64,000 nucleotides of DNA from Siphonodentalium dalli (lineage: Eukaryota > Mollusca > Scaphopoda > Gadilida > Siphonodentaliidae). The stretch is from contig CP136064.1 in assembly GCA_032622095.1 (NCBI GenBank), positions 138,587,954 to 138,651,953 of the forward strand, read 5' to 3'. Below the pieces are notes generated by a model. It searched no databases, was not told the origin of the DNA, and worked only from the letters and a program-made list of their open reading frames with translations. Below, in pieces: positions 48,917-59,604 of this stretch (position 1 is its first letter; every line of letters starts with the position of its first letter). Both the position numbers and the translations under genes were made by a program.

Positions 48917-50011
48917 ATGTATAGAAATGCCGATAGCCTGATCAATAAACGTGACGAACTTCATTTACGCATAAAAGAACAAAGGCCTGCTATAATTTGC
49001 ATAACGGAAACTCTTCCTAAACGCACGAAAACAGATGTTTCAGATAGTGAATTCCAAATAGATTACTATGACGCATTCTTCGGAAACAATACTAAAAGAG
49101 GAACTGTTATCTATACACATCGCTCACTTGCAGCACAGAAATGCATGGAATTGGAGAGTGGTAGCTACACAGAATCAGTGTGGTGTGAATGGAAAACAGG
49201 TCATGAGTCCATCCTATTTGGGTGTGTATACCGTAGTCCTGAGTCCGATAAAATCAACAACGAGTTTCTTGTAAAAATGATAGACACCTTGGGTACCTTT
49301 TCTCGTAAGAATGTGTTTATCGTCGGAGATTTTAACTATCCAGAAATATCGTGGGACACTGGCATCTCGCATGACGAGGACGCGAAGGCATTCGCTGATG
49401 AACTTTCAAGAAACTTCTTCAAGCAGCTTATAGATACGCCAACAAGACACCGAGAAAATCAAAAAGCTAACATCCTAGATCTTCTGATAACAAACAATCC
49501 GGATGTTATTAGTAATATTGATCACGAAGCAGCACTAGGTAAAAGCGACCACGACGTTATTATGATTGAAATAGAACCATCTCTATTAACTGCCCATCAG
49601 TATTCAAAGGAGCCCAGCTTTCTATGGCACAAAGGTAATTACGATATGATACGACAACAACTGGGAGAGAACGATTGGTCAGGCTTACATGAAATAGAAC
49701 TACAACAAGCCTGGAATATGTTCAACAAATCCGTCATGGAACTAGCTGATGCGCACATACCTAAGAAATGTTTTAACAGTGGAAAAAATCGAAATACATG
49801 GGCTAACAAGGATACGATATCGAAAGTCAGAGAGAAGCGTAGGGCTTATAAAAAGTACAGGAGATCTCGTTCAGATGCGGACTATCAAATTTATAAGAAG
49901 CTTCGAAGTGATACAAATATATTGATAAAGACGACGAAAAGGGTATTTGAAAGGAAAATCTCAGTAGAATCTCACAAAAACCAAAACCAAAAGCATTTTG
50001 GAATTATGTGA
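48917..50011 (+). pseudogene. LINE apurinic-type endonuclease and start of RT
   Basis: A 364-codon open frame. Endonuclease/exonuclease/phosphatase motifs: YRNADSLINKRDEL near the start, IICITETLPK, a YTH block, FGCVYRSPES, VFIVGDFNYPEISWD (catalytic Asp/Asn), ANILDLLITNNP and KSDHDVIMIE (Ser-Asp-His end motif). A basic linker with VREKRRAYKKYRRSRSD follows. The frame shifts at about 49990, where FWNYVTSKT continues in the next frame. This enzyme nicks target DNA to prime reverse transcription. It is well preserved compared with the RT, but the protein is cut off. Confidence 0.9.
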
Positions 50012-51670
50012 CCAGCAAAACAACATCGCAGCAAGGGATCGGAGAACTGAAGACAAATGGTGGCAAAACTGTTGCCCGAGAGGACAAAGATAAAGCGAAA
50101 GTGCTGAACGATTTCTTTGCTGGGGTTTTCACAAATGAGAATCAAACAGATATACCAGTAATCGACGAGCGTTGCAAGTATTCAAGTCACGCCCCATGCA
50201 ATTGAGAGAAAACTACGCAACCTAAATCCAAACAAAGACTGCGGGCCTGATAATATCCACCCAAAACTACTAAAAGAATCGGCATCGGAGCTCAGTATAC
50301 CATTATCCATCCTGTTAAACAGATCTCTGTCTGAGGGGAAAATACCTCGGCTGTGGAAACAAGCGAACGTGTCATGCCTTTTCAAAAAAGGAACCAAATA
50401 TGATCCTGGAAACTATCGTCCTGTGGGTCTAACCTGTATTCTCTGCAAATTATTGGAGTCTTTCGTGGCTGATGCTGTTATGACTCACATGGAAGAAAAT
50501 AACCTTTTCACTACATGTCAACACGGATTTAGATCTGGCCGCTCATGTAAAACTCAACTACTCGACTATCTATCACATGTCACACCGTCTCTTGATAACA
50601 GCGAACCAGTTCATGTTATATATTTCAATTTCAAAAAAGCCTTTGATACTGTTCCGCACAAAAGCTACTCAGCAAAATATATTCATACGGAATTCGTGAC
50701 AACATTTTCTCGTGGATAAAGGAGTTTCTGTGTTGTCGACAGCAAAGAGTTCGAGTGAGTTCTTCATTCTCAGACTGGACATCGGTGATCAGCGGTGTAC
50801 CTCAGGGTACATTTTTGGATCTATTCTTTTTACAATGTACATTAACTTTTTACCTGAATGTGTTACTACCACATGCAAAATTTCGCTGATGATACTAAGA
50901 TCTTTGGAAATCCACTTCAGGACAATATACTACTAGATGTTGATGCTATGTGTAAGTTGTCCATGGATTTGCAATTACAATTAAATTCTAAGAAGACGCA
51001 TGTTATACACATGGGCCACAACAATCCTCGCAATATATATGTGATGTCTAATGTTCCAGAAAATCCACCAATATTAGTCAGCCCATCGAAAAAAGACTTA
51101 GGAGTAACGATTGATGAAAAATTTAAATTTGACATCCACAATAACGCTGTATATGTAGTAAGGCATACCGAATCCTCGGCATAATAAAAAGAACATTCGT
51201 CAGTTTGGAATTGGACACGTTCAGACAGTTATACATATCCATGGTAAGACCTGTATTGGAGTACTGTAACACTGTTTGGCACCAACACCATACATACCAG
51301 TGTGTGCCACTAGAGTGTGTACAACGTCGTGCTACAAAAATGGTCCCACAACTGGATTATAAACAATGATTAATACGTCTCAATTTGATGTCAGTGAAGT
51401 TTCGCAGATTCCGTGGAGATATGATGGAGACCTTCAAAATTTTAAAACAGTCTTACAACGTATAAAATCCGGACTTCTATTTTCAAAGATCATTATCTAC
51501 AACCACAAGGGGTCACTCGCTGAAGTTACAATTGCCTCGTAAAACTAAAGACATAGGCAAATATTATTTCACCCAGAGAGTTGTTATACCATGGAACAAT
51601 TTACCAGAGATGATTGTTTCATCCGTCAACCTGACGCAGTTTGACTCATATTTATATAGCCAGAAATATG
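50008..51670 (+). pseudogene. LINE reverse transcriptase, frameshifted
   Basis: Segments in three frames: NDFFAGVFTNE, then LNPNKDCGPDNIHPKLLKES (50218-50280), NYRPVGLTCILCKLLESF, QHGFRSGRSCKTQLLDYLS and FNFKKAFDTVPH (50620-50660). These are followed by NFADDTKIFGN (50876-50910; the F-A-D-D catalytic box), LQLNSKKTHVIHMGH and SPSKKDLGVTIDEKF. After 51180 come LELDTFRQLYISMVRPVLEY, QRRATKMVPQL and FRGDMMETFKILKQ, the usual CR1/L2 C-terminal blocks. Several frameshifts and stops (near 50205, 50715, 51184 and 51370) inactivate it. Confidence 0.9.
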
Positions 51671-51796
51671 AGTACGATGAGTGATTTTAACATATTGTTT
51701 TTATGATTACGTTATAATTTATATCCATGTTTCAAATCGGAACAAAAAGTCGGATGACTTATTTCGAAATAAATGATACTGATACTGACACTGATG

Positions 51797-52300
51797 TTCA
51801 AGGAGAGGCCGTTACTGGCGACTAGGCAACCACCTAACCTACGACAGATGCTTGTTTCTAACCAATTTCGGTCGTCTAATCTTTCTATCGGAACCAAACC
51901 GTGTAACACTCCAATATGTGGCACATGCGAACTAGTATCTTCTATTAAAGGACGGATATCCGATAATTCAGAAGGGACTATTCACCTGTCGAAGCACAGG
52001 TGTGGTATACATCTTAACTTGCGCACGATGCCCGGATGTTCACTACATAGGAGAGACTGGACAGCCGTTATGTGGACGAATCACTGGCCACCGACAGAAT
52101 ATCAACAACAACGACGATTTGCCTGTTGCGAACCATTTCTGCCTTCCGCGCCATTCTGTTAAGGACATTCGTGTCCAAGTGATACAGGGAGGACTATCGG
52201 ACCTTCACAGTCGCAGGATTACAGAGCAAAAATACATTTCAATGTTTGACAGTTTCAATGTTTGACGGTATCAATAGAGATGCTGGATTCATGTCCGCGT
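51797..52300 (+). pseudogene. Penelope-like linker and GIY-YIG endonuclease
   Basis: FKERPLLATRQPPNLRQMLV opens the RT-to-endonuclease linker, then KPCNTPICGTCELV, the Cys-rich zinc-binding linker. After a frame change near 52000 the GIY-YIG domain follows: VYILTCARCPDVHYIGETGQ (52005-52065), GRITGHR with the catalytic Arg, LPVANHF and RRITEQKYI. A short duplication of CAATGTTTGAC near 52243-52262 shifts the frame. The true end, GINRDAGFMSAWL, reads in another frame to about 52310. This enzyme makes the nick used for priming. The gene is dead because of the frame breaks. Confidence 0.9.
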
Positions 52301-52664
52301 GGTTGTAGTCTTATTGTGATATCTTATTGCAACTAACATGCAGCTCTATACCTTTCAATTATACCTATACTCTAGGTCCTAATTTATATCTACTAGAATT
52401 TGGTAACCATCAACTTGTTTACCTAGGATACAACGTCATCACGTCATCATCAACGCTTCATGTAGTTTTAACGTTTCTTGTCTCATTTCTCGTTTGTCTG
52501 TCACTTGATAAAGTCTATGTTAGACGAAAGCTCGTGAGAAAAAATTATACAATAGGTCTTAAAGGTGTTACCATTTATTTCAACCCAAATATCAATCAGA
52601 CCTATACGGCTACACTAATTTACCTTTATATATACATTGGTATGTATATATATATATATATATA
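52301..52664. other. 3' flank of the Penelope-like element and TA microsatellite
   Basis: Contains a weak hammerhead-like motif (52501-52540) and ends in a (TA)n run (about 52645-52668). I see no gene. Confidence 0.45.
52501..52540 (+). ncRNA. Possible degenerate hammerhead ribozyme
   Basis: CTTGATAAAGTCTATGTTAG is followed by ACGAAAGCTCGTGAG. The order resembles CUGAUGA, stem II (GTCT/AGAC), GAAA and a tiny stem III. Penelope-like elements are known to carry minimal hammerhead ribozymes near their ends. Two core positions deviate, so cleavage is doubtful. Confidence 0.2.
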
Positions 52665-53294
52665 TATATCTCATATATATTTTGAAGACCTCTGTTTGTC
52701 TGTCTGTATGTCCTTTATAGAATCGAAAACGGGTTGACCGATCGAGACTAAACTTCCTATCCAAAGGTGAAATCCGACGGACACCGTCGGCGTCGCGTTT
52801 TGGAGAAGCTCAGAGCACCCGTTCTCCAATCTCAGTCACAAAAAACGGCACTGCGGTGGTTAATCAAGTGATAATTTAACGAGCGTTTGTTTTTGACGCA
52901 TCGCTATAACGAGCGTTTTTTTTTACCATTCAACGTTATTAGCATCTGCAGAGAGATATACGGGAACATCTAATATATAGAAACGGGTGGAGCTATCGAC
53001 TTGAAATTTGGTATGTGAATGTATCTTGTCCCGGATACGAATTTTATCGGGTCGCCGAGCCCGTGCGATGCCAGTTTCGCGCATGCGCAGACCAGATCTA
53101 GGAAACGGGTGGAGCTATCGACTTGAAATTTGCTATGTGAATGTATCTTGCCCCGGATACGAATTTTATCGGGTCGCAGAGCCCGTGCGACGCCAGCTTC
53201 GCGCATGCGCAGACCAGATCTAGGAAACGGGTGGAGCTATCGACTTGAAATTTGGTTTTTGAATAGCCGGGACAACGTCGGGCTCATCGGCTAG
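52665..53294 (-). repeat. CTAG-headed dispersed repeat, copy 4 (minus)
   Basis: Read on the minus strand it begins CTAGCCGATGAGCCCGACGT and ends GACAGACAAACAGAGGTCTT before ATATATAT. The inner GGATAGGAAGTTTAGTCTCG block matches copies at 23602-24614. It has gained an internal 122-bp tandem triplication. Confidence 0.7.
52980..53262 (+). repeat. 122-bp tandem repeat, 2.3 copies
   Basis: AAACGGGTGGAGCTATCGAC at 52981, 53103 and 53225. Copies are nearly identical, so the expansion is recent. Confidence 0.95.
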
Positions 53295-53689
53295 TATATA
53301 TATAATGAGTTGCCACATGGAGAATTATGTCATGACAAGTGGTCCGACCCAGCATTTAATTAATGCATACACTGCTATAAAATGATATAAAAGTAATCAT
53401 TTTAACATTAGAAACTGAGGCTTTGGTGGCCATTTTGAATGGCGCCCTCTGTTGGGTGATTTTTTAGCAAGGCTATTTCCAGATGTTGGCAACCGGATGC
53501 AATTTGGTGTTAAATACCCAAAATTTCTAGAAGATTTATAGACTATGGATGATCACCCATATAGCGTGAGTTGTTTAATACGCAGATAATTCAGCCATGG
53601 CAAATGCTCTGACCCAACAGTGAATAAATTGCTATAAAATCTGATAAAATTATATAAAAGTAAGCATTTCTGCAAACAATCACGTCTGT
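53295..53689. other. No gene recognised
   Basis: AT-rich DNA with a GGTGGCCATTTTGAATGGCG word near 53427, possibly a diverged satellite unit. Confidence 0.4.
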
Positions 53690-56060
53690 GAATAAGGTTT
53701 TTTCAAAAGAATCACGTCCCATATGAGTTTATAACATTGACATGTAGATGGGAACGAGTCATTTTGGGGTCATTCGGCCATAAAACATGGCCACTGGCAG
53801 CCATCTTGGATTTTACTATTTGTATGACTAACTCCTGTGGCACGGGCTACATGTCGTACCTTTGGTCAGATCATAATTAAATTTGTCATTGATGTTAATA
53901 GTGACATGTAGATGGGAACGAGTAGTCATTTTGGGTCATTCGGTCATAAAACGTGGCTCCCGGTAGCCAATAGCCATCTTGGATTTTACTCTTTGCATGA
54001 CTACATGTAAATCCTTTGGCACACTCATCCGATCATCACCAAACTTCATATTGATCTTGATATTGATCTACTAGATGGGAGTTCTCAAATGTTTTTGATA
54101 TTCATTGGAAAACATAGCCGCCAAAGGCCATCTTGGATTTTTAATTTATATATATATCTCTTCAAGTTGATAATCTAGTATTACTCAAGACATTTCAACT
54201 TTCCACATTCCTAATCAATCCATTGACTGTAACACTTTATATTGTTCCCTTTCCAAGTTGAGCTACAGTGTCATTGACACTTTTATTTATAAATATGTTT
54301 AAATTATAATTTTAATTGCGCTTAACCCTTTTATGGCGGGAGCTGCGCTGGTGTAGCAGTAAAGATCCAGTGCCAGTGCATTCTCTTATATATGCAAGTC
54401 TCCCATATTCAGCATATATAAGAGATTGCATTGGCACCGGGTTTTCACAAAATTTCAGGAAGCTCCAGTCATGGAAGGGTTAATCGCAAATAAAAGAATT
54501 GCTCTTAATAAGCGAAAATAATTGGCCACTTAGATATTCCCATCACCACATGACTGAATGGCTGAACCCATTGATCCGAGGGGGTTTATACAAATATGGA
54601 AACCTATGTTTGCTTAAGCGCAACCTATCAGAAACTACTGATAATGACTATCATTTGTGCTTAAATTTTGGACACATCTTGATCTTTCATTTTCTTATTC
54701 ATTCTCATATATGTTGATATGTTGAAATACATTTCAAGTTATATGCACATATTATACATAATTCTATATTTTGTTAACCGGTACCCATAATCCACCACTC
54801 TTTGTCAACTGGTATTCATGGTTGGGGGGGGGGGGGGGGTAGTAATGACAATCACATATATGTCTACACAGAGTGAAGAAGTAGGATTTCTGTGTGGGCC
54901 AAATAATTTGGAAAGTGTCTGAATGTTCCATAGTTAACTTTTGACATAAATGTAAATGTTGTATAGTCATGTATCACTTATCATATTGGTTTTTAGCTCA
55001 AATTACTTTGTAAGTTTGAGCTATTGCCATGGGTTGGCGTCCGTCGTCCGTGTGTGTGTGTGTCCGTCAACAATTTCCTTTGGCGCTGGCTATATGTCTA
55101 TGAAATTTGTCATGAATGTTGACATTGACATGTAGATGGGAACGAGTCATTTTGTGGTCATTCAGCCAAAAAACATGGCCGCTGGTGGCCATCTTGGATT
55201 TTACTCTTTGCATCACTAAATCCTTTGACACACCTTTATATAGACCACAAGCCTGATCCGATTATCACCAAACTTCATATGGATAATCGTGGTGACATTT
55301 AGATGGGAACGAGTCATTTTGGAGTCATTTGACCTAAACACATGGCCGCCGTTAGCCATCTTGGATTTTACTATTTGCATCACTAAATACTTTCACACAC
55401 CTTTATACAGACCACAAGCCTGATCCGATCATCACCAAACTTCATATTCATCATTGGGGTGGCCCCTAGTTGGGCACGAATCATTTTGGGGTAATTCGGC
55501 CAAAAAACATGGCCGGTGGTGGCCATCTGGGATTTCAAAATTGAATCCATTGGCGCGGGCTACATGCCCTACTGTTTGTCTTATCATCATAAAAAGTGTC
55601 ATAAATGTTGACATTTACATGTAGATTGGAACGAATCATTTTAGGATCAATCGGACAAAAAACATGGCCGCTGTTGGCCATCTTGGATTTTACTCTTTGC
55701 ACCACTAAATCCTTTGACACATCCTACATACCACATCCCTGATCCGATCATCACCAAACTTCATATGGATCACCGGGGTGACCTCTTAATGGGAACGAGT
55801 CATTTTGCGGTCATTCGGCATAAAAATATGCCCACCAATGGCCATTTTGGATTTTACTCTTTGTATGACTAATATTTCTACAAAATCCATTAACATTGGT
55901 TATAGACCGATCTGTTTGTTTGATATTCATGAAGCTTCATGGATGTTGCCATTGACATGTAGATGGGAACGAGTCATTTTGAGGTCATTCGGCCAAAAAA
56001 CATGGCCGCTGGCAGCCATCTTGGATTTCAAAATTGAATCCGTTGACGCGGGCTACTTCC
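53690..56060 (+). repeat. Satellite-like array, ~165-bp units (GGCAGCCATCTTGGATTTTA)
   Basis: About nine units contain ACATGTAGATGGGAACGAGT, CATTTTGGGGTCATTCGGCC, AACATGGCCGCTGGCAGCCA and TGATCCGATCATCACCAAAC. Unit cores near 55188, 55355, 55521, 55679, 55841 and 56015 give a ~165-bp period. The array is interrupted at about 54160-55060 by unrelated DNA, including a small MITE. It is the inverse of the blocks at 22861-23460 and 25271-25880. Confidence 0.85.
54326..54479. mobile_element. 154-bp piggyBac-like MITE
   Basis: TTAA at 54322-54325 and 54480-54483. The ends are CCCTTTTATGGCGGGAGCT and, inverted, CCCTTCCATGACTGGAGCT (15 of 19 match). TTAA followed by CCCTTT is the usual piggyBac terminus. 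An inner hairpin pairs AGTGCATTCTCTTATATATG with its near inverse. It is non-coding, so any movement would need a transposase supplied in trans. Confidence 0.75.
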
Positions 56061-58611
56061 ACCAATATTTATTTTTTGGTCTCTCTTGACATTTACATCT
56101 TGTCTTACTTAGACATTTCAAATAGCACCTTTCCTAATTCCTCCATTTACTGTCAACCATTAAATTATTCCCCTACCTAAGTTTAGCTACAGTGTCATTG
56201 ACACTTTCATTTATGTGTACCCATACCATGAATGGTACACATAATACCGTAGTCCGGATCAACCATCCGTCGTTCGTCCGTCTGTCTGCCCGTAGACACT
56301 TGCTATCCGACACGATTACTCGAGTATTTTTTATCGGATTGTGTTCAAATTGATGTGCATGTTTATTATGACACACCCCTGATCTGTATAGTTTTTGGTA
56401 TCGATCGGTTTAGTAATTATTAACACATTGCATTCACACATGGGCATGTGGTATCCAATGCTATAACTGAGGTATTTTTTTGTCCGATTGTGTTCATATT
56501 TGATATGTATGTTTATGATGACACACCCCTTACCTGTATAGTTTAATAATGTCTCACCCCTAAATACAGATCGAGTTCGAATATGGGTTTGATCCGATAT
56601 ATTTTAACAGAGTTATGGTCCTTTATAACTCAAGTAATTAATACCTGTTTGCCTATGCCAATTTGAAGAGAACATATCACTCAGACCATGTGTGTTATTG
56701 GAATGAGTTATTTACAGCTACATGTATGGACATTAGATAGTACATGCTAAGCCTGGTCATTGGTGGCTGACAGGCCTTGTTTATCATATGTCAAACTGTG
56801 ATTGATGACTATCTGGTCCAGTTCTGATTTCTGTGCAATATTATATTGACCCCTTTGTTGAAACAGGTTCATTACATTAGTTAATGTACACTCGATAAGA
56901 CACATATTCTAAAATAATAAATTGGAATAGTCCATTGTGACTTTGTAGGGATGTTTTACAGACATTGCTGTATACAGACATTGTTATTTACAGACACTGT
57001 TTTATCTTATAACAAAATTAATCCACACAGTCCTTAGTTCCATGATATGATGTCATTGACAATGATTAACCCTCTCCACACATCATACGGTTTTGATGCT
57101 TTTCATTTGATCATTCTCCTATTCTATGTCCAGGTTGATGGTGATCCACTTTTGATTTGCATCGATTTGGGATTAAAATTAAACCATTCCATAGACACAT
57201 ATTATGTGATAGACAGATATAATATTATCCCTTTCACTTTGAGCCAGGTTCAGTAAGGGTTTAAATAAATCACCAATTGAATATTCATCATTAGAGGAAA
57301 TGTCTTATTTTGAAATTCCCTCAATTGCATTTGGGGTGCAGGATAATATTAACGGTGCTGGTAATCTTGAGACTGACTTAGTTTATCAGATCATTAGTTT
57401 GGGTAAGATTAACCCCATACTATCCGATTTGATAACTCAAATATTTCCATTGTTTATGTTTATAATTCTTGGCATAGTTTATGATAACACACCCTTAACC
57501 TGCATAGTGAGGGTCATTTGGTTTATTTGCTTAAAAATATTAACATCCTCCACCAATCCTGTTGACGCAATGTGATAACTAAATATTTTTCACATTATCA
57601 CTATATAAATAACCGCATCCATGTTAATCATGACACATTCTTCACCTGTATAAATGTTGGTATCGATTGAATGGTTTTGAAAATAATAACCATAACTTTA
57701 ATTATATTTCCGCTGTTTACAGACATTGTATCTTTCCAATGATCAGCTTAGCCTCAGAAGAAAATTAACCCACCCCATTCCATCGTAATACAGTATGCTA
57801 TCCAATGTAATGAATCTAATACTTTCAATCTGACCAATCTCATATCTCACCTCTAGTTATCTGAAAATTCTGCATTAAAACAGTTTATATCCAATCATTA
57901 TCAATCATTTTATATCCAGGTCTATACATCCCTCACTTGTATATAAAATGTTACATTTCAATGTAATAAGCAAATAAATTGAGTGGCTATGTTTATCTAC
58001 TTAATTTCTTAACTATTTTGTCTTTAACTGCTATGGTGCTTCTCTCTGACTATGGATTGAGCTTAATTAGCTCTATCACTCTATAAGACATATCTGTGTT
58101 GGAGTGAACTAATAGGTTGAAATAGAATTCCACATTCATGTTTCTATAATGTTTATGTGAGCAAGGTGCCCAATAAGTCTGATTCCACTTGTGACCTTAA
58201 TATATAGTAAGGTGTGAATTGTTGAAACTTTTGTTCTCATGAAAAGGATGGTGTAAGGATTTATAAAAATAGCTAATCGCTATCGCCAAGGGCAAGGTAT
58301 GGGTTAAACATCTGCCAATCGTGATCGGCCTCTAGTTTTTCAATACTCACACAATGTTTTCTTCTCTTTACAGCAACATTATAGGTGACTACCGGATAAT
58401 GATAATGACAGCTGAGACGAGAGAAAATAGAACCGGAAATAAAATTGTAAAAGCCAATGATGCAAGAGCATGGGCTTTTAATCGACTTGCCCACAGGCTA
58501 TTATGGAAACACTAGGAACCTGCCAGTTCATCAGCTCCTAACAAGAAAATTTAATGCTGCCTGTCTTGAACAAATTTAATCTTAAATATTTGATTTTCCT
58601 ACATGCACATA
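56061..58611. other. No gene recognised; diverged repeats
   Basis: AGCTACAGTGTCATTGACAC occurs at 54260 and 56184. GACACACCCCTGATCTGTAT-like lines recur at about 56370, 56520 and 57490, suggesting strongly diverged ~170-bp units. Frames at 57047-57256 and 57300-57575 have no known domain. Confidence 0.4.
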
Positions 58612-58801
58612 ACTATACTCTCAGGTGCCTAATAATCGTGATGACCTAATAATAGTTATGGGTGTGAATTTAGGCTGAAATTAATAACAGTGATGGCAAT
58701 TTCACTCTATGTCTCAATGTTACATAATAGTGATCATTTGGGAATTTTCTTGAAGATTAATAATCGTGCTGACACTATTATTAGGCAGCTGAGAGTATAG
58801 T
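58612..58801. mobile_element. Small MITE family (CTCTCAG ends), copy 3, best preserved
   Basis: ACTATACTCTCAG (58612-58624) is exactly inverted at 58789-58801, and similarity continues as GTGCCTAATAAT / GCTGCCTAATAAT. The 190-bp element contains three further TAATAATAGT-type inverted words and no coding capacity. Related copies are at 12421 and 3671. Confidence 0.75.
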
Positions 58802-58933
58802 GTGCATTAAAATTTCTCTTTACTCAAGACAGAAGGTCTCAAGCCCTTGTATTAAAAGCAGAGAGGATTTTTTTGTTCAATGGCCTTAATAGTCCGCATT
58901 AAGCCTCTTATCAGTCTAAATAACCAATTCGGG

Positions 58934-59262
58934 TTAATACTCGAGGACACGGTCACACCAATATACTATAAGTTTTGGGATGTCATGACAACCAATTTGA
59001 AAAAGAAAAAATATTTCCATTAAGACATTGACCTTTAAATACATATTGGCTTTCAAATGATGTAAATCCTCCTGTTTATATACAAGAGACAGGTAAAACA
59101 CAATGTCCTTTATTATTAGCTCTCAAATAAAAAATTATTATGCATCAAAATTGGACAGAGTTTAGGGTTACTCGAGGATGCGGTCACACCGATATACTAT
59201 ATTTTAGCATGTCATGACAACCAATTTGAAAAAGAAAAAATATTTGCATCAAGACATTGAAT
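58934..59262 (+). repeat. Two-copy tandem duplication, period about 228 bp
   Basis: ACTCGAGGACACGGTCACAC and CATGACAACCAATTTGAAAA plus AGAAAAAATATTT recur in order at 58942 and 59170. Confidence 0.85.
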
Positions 59263-59604
59263 AAATGAAACTATTAAAAAGAAAGATCGAACTTTGTAAT
59301 GGGTGGCCATTTACCACTGAAAAAGTTAAAGTATTAACGAGAAAAAAATTTGATAATTGAAAGTAATAAATTTTGGATTAAATTTTCATCTTTTGACTTA
59401 GAAATTGCTGAATATTTTGTCAGCTTTCAATTTAAATTTATATAACAAGTTTGTAATGCATCTCTAATCTCTAATAAGTCTTAGTGTGTGCAGCTTGAGA
59501 CTGAAATAGCGACTGGATGGTCACCAAGACTGATACACAATATTTTTAGTACTAATTACCATCAAATTCAGACATGTTCTTCTCAAATGATACAAGAAAT
59601 CAAA

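Larger units (their letters stand above)
48769..51796 (+). mobile_element. CR1/L2-like LINE nested in the Penelope-like element
   Basis: About 3,028 bp between TTCA at 48765-48768 and TTCA at 51797-51800. The host frame resumes directly on the right (FKERPLLATRQPP), so the borders are well fixed. The 3' end has TGATACTGATACTGACACTG, a short tandem-repeat tail like those of CR1/L2-type LINEs. It contains endonuclease, RT and C-terminal segments. The 5' untranslated region and any ORF1 are absent. Confidence 0.85.
48013..52300 (+). mobile_element. Penelope-like element, interrupted by a LINE
   Basis: RT at 48013-48767 and GIY-YIG endonuclease at 51797-52300 belong to one reading order and are separated only by a nested 3-kb LINE. 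RT plus C-terminal GIY-YIG is the defining architecture of endonuclease-bearing Penelope-like elements. The 5' end lacks the start of the RT. Terminal long repeats are not identified. Multiple stops and frameshifts show it is dead. Confidence 0.9.

Noticed and set aside
52327-52737. 136-codon plus-strand frame with hydrophobic stretches
   Set aside because: It lies in the 3' flank of the Penelope-like element and ends in a TA microsatellite that codes for repeated Ile/Tyr.
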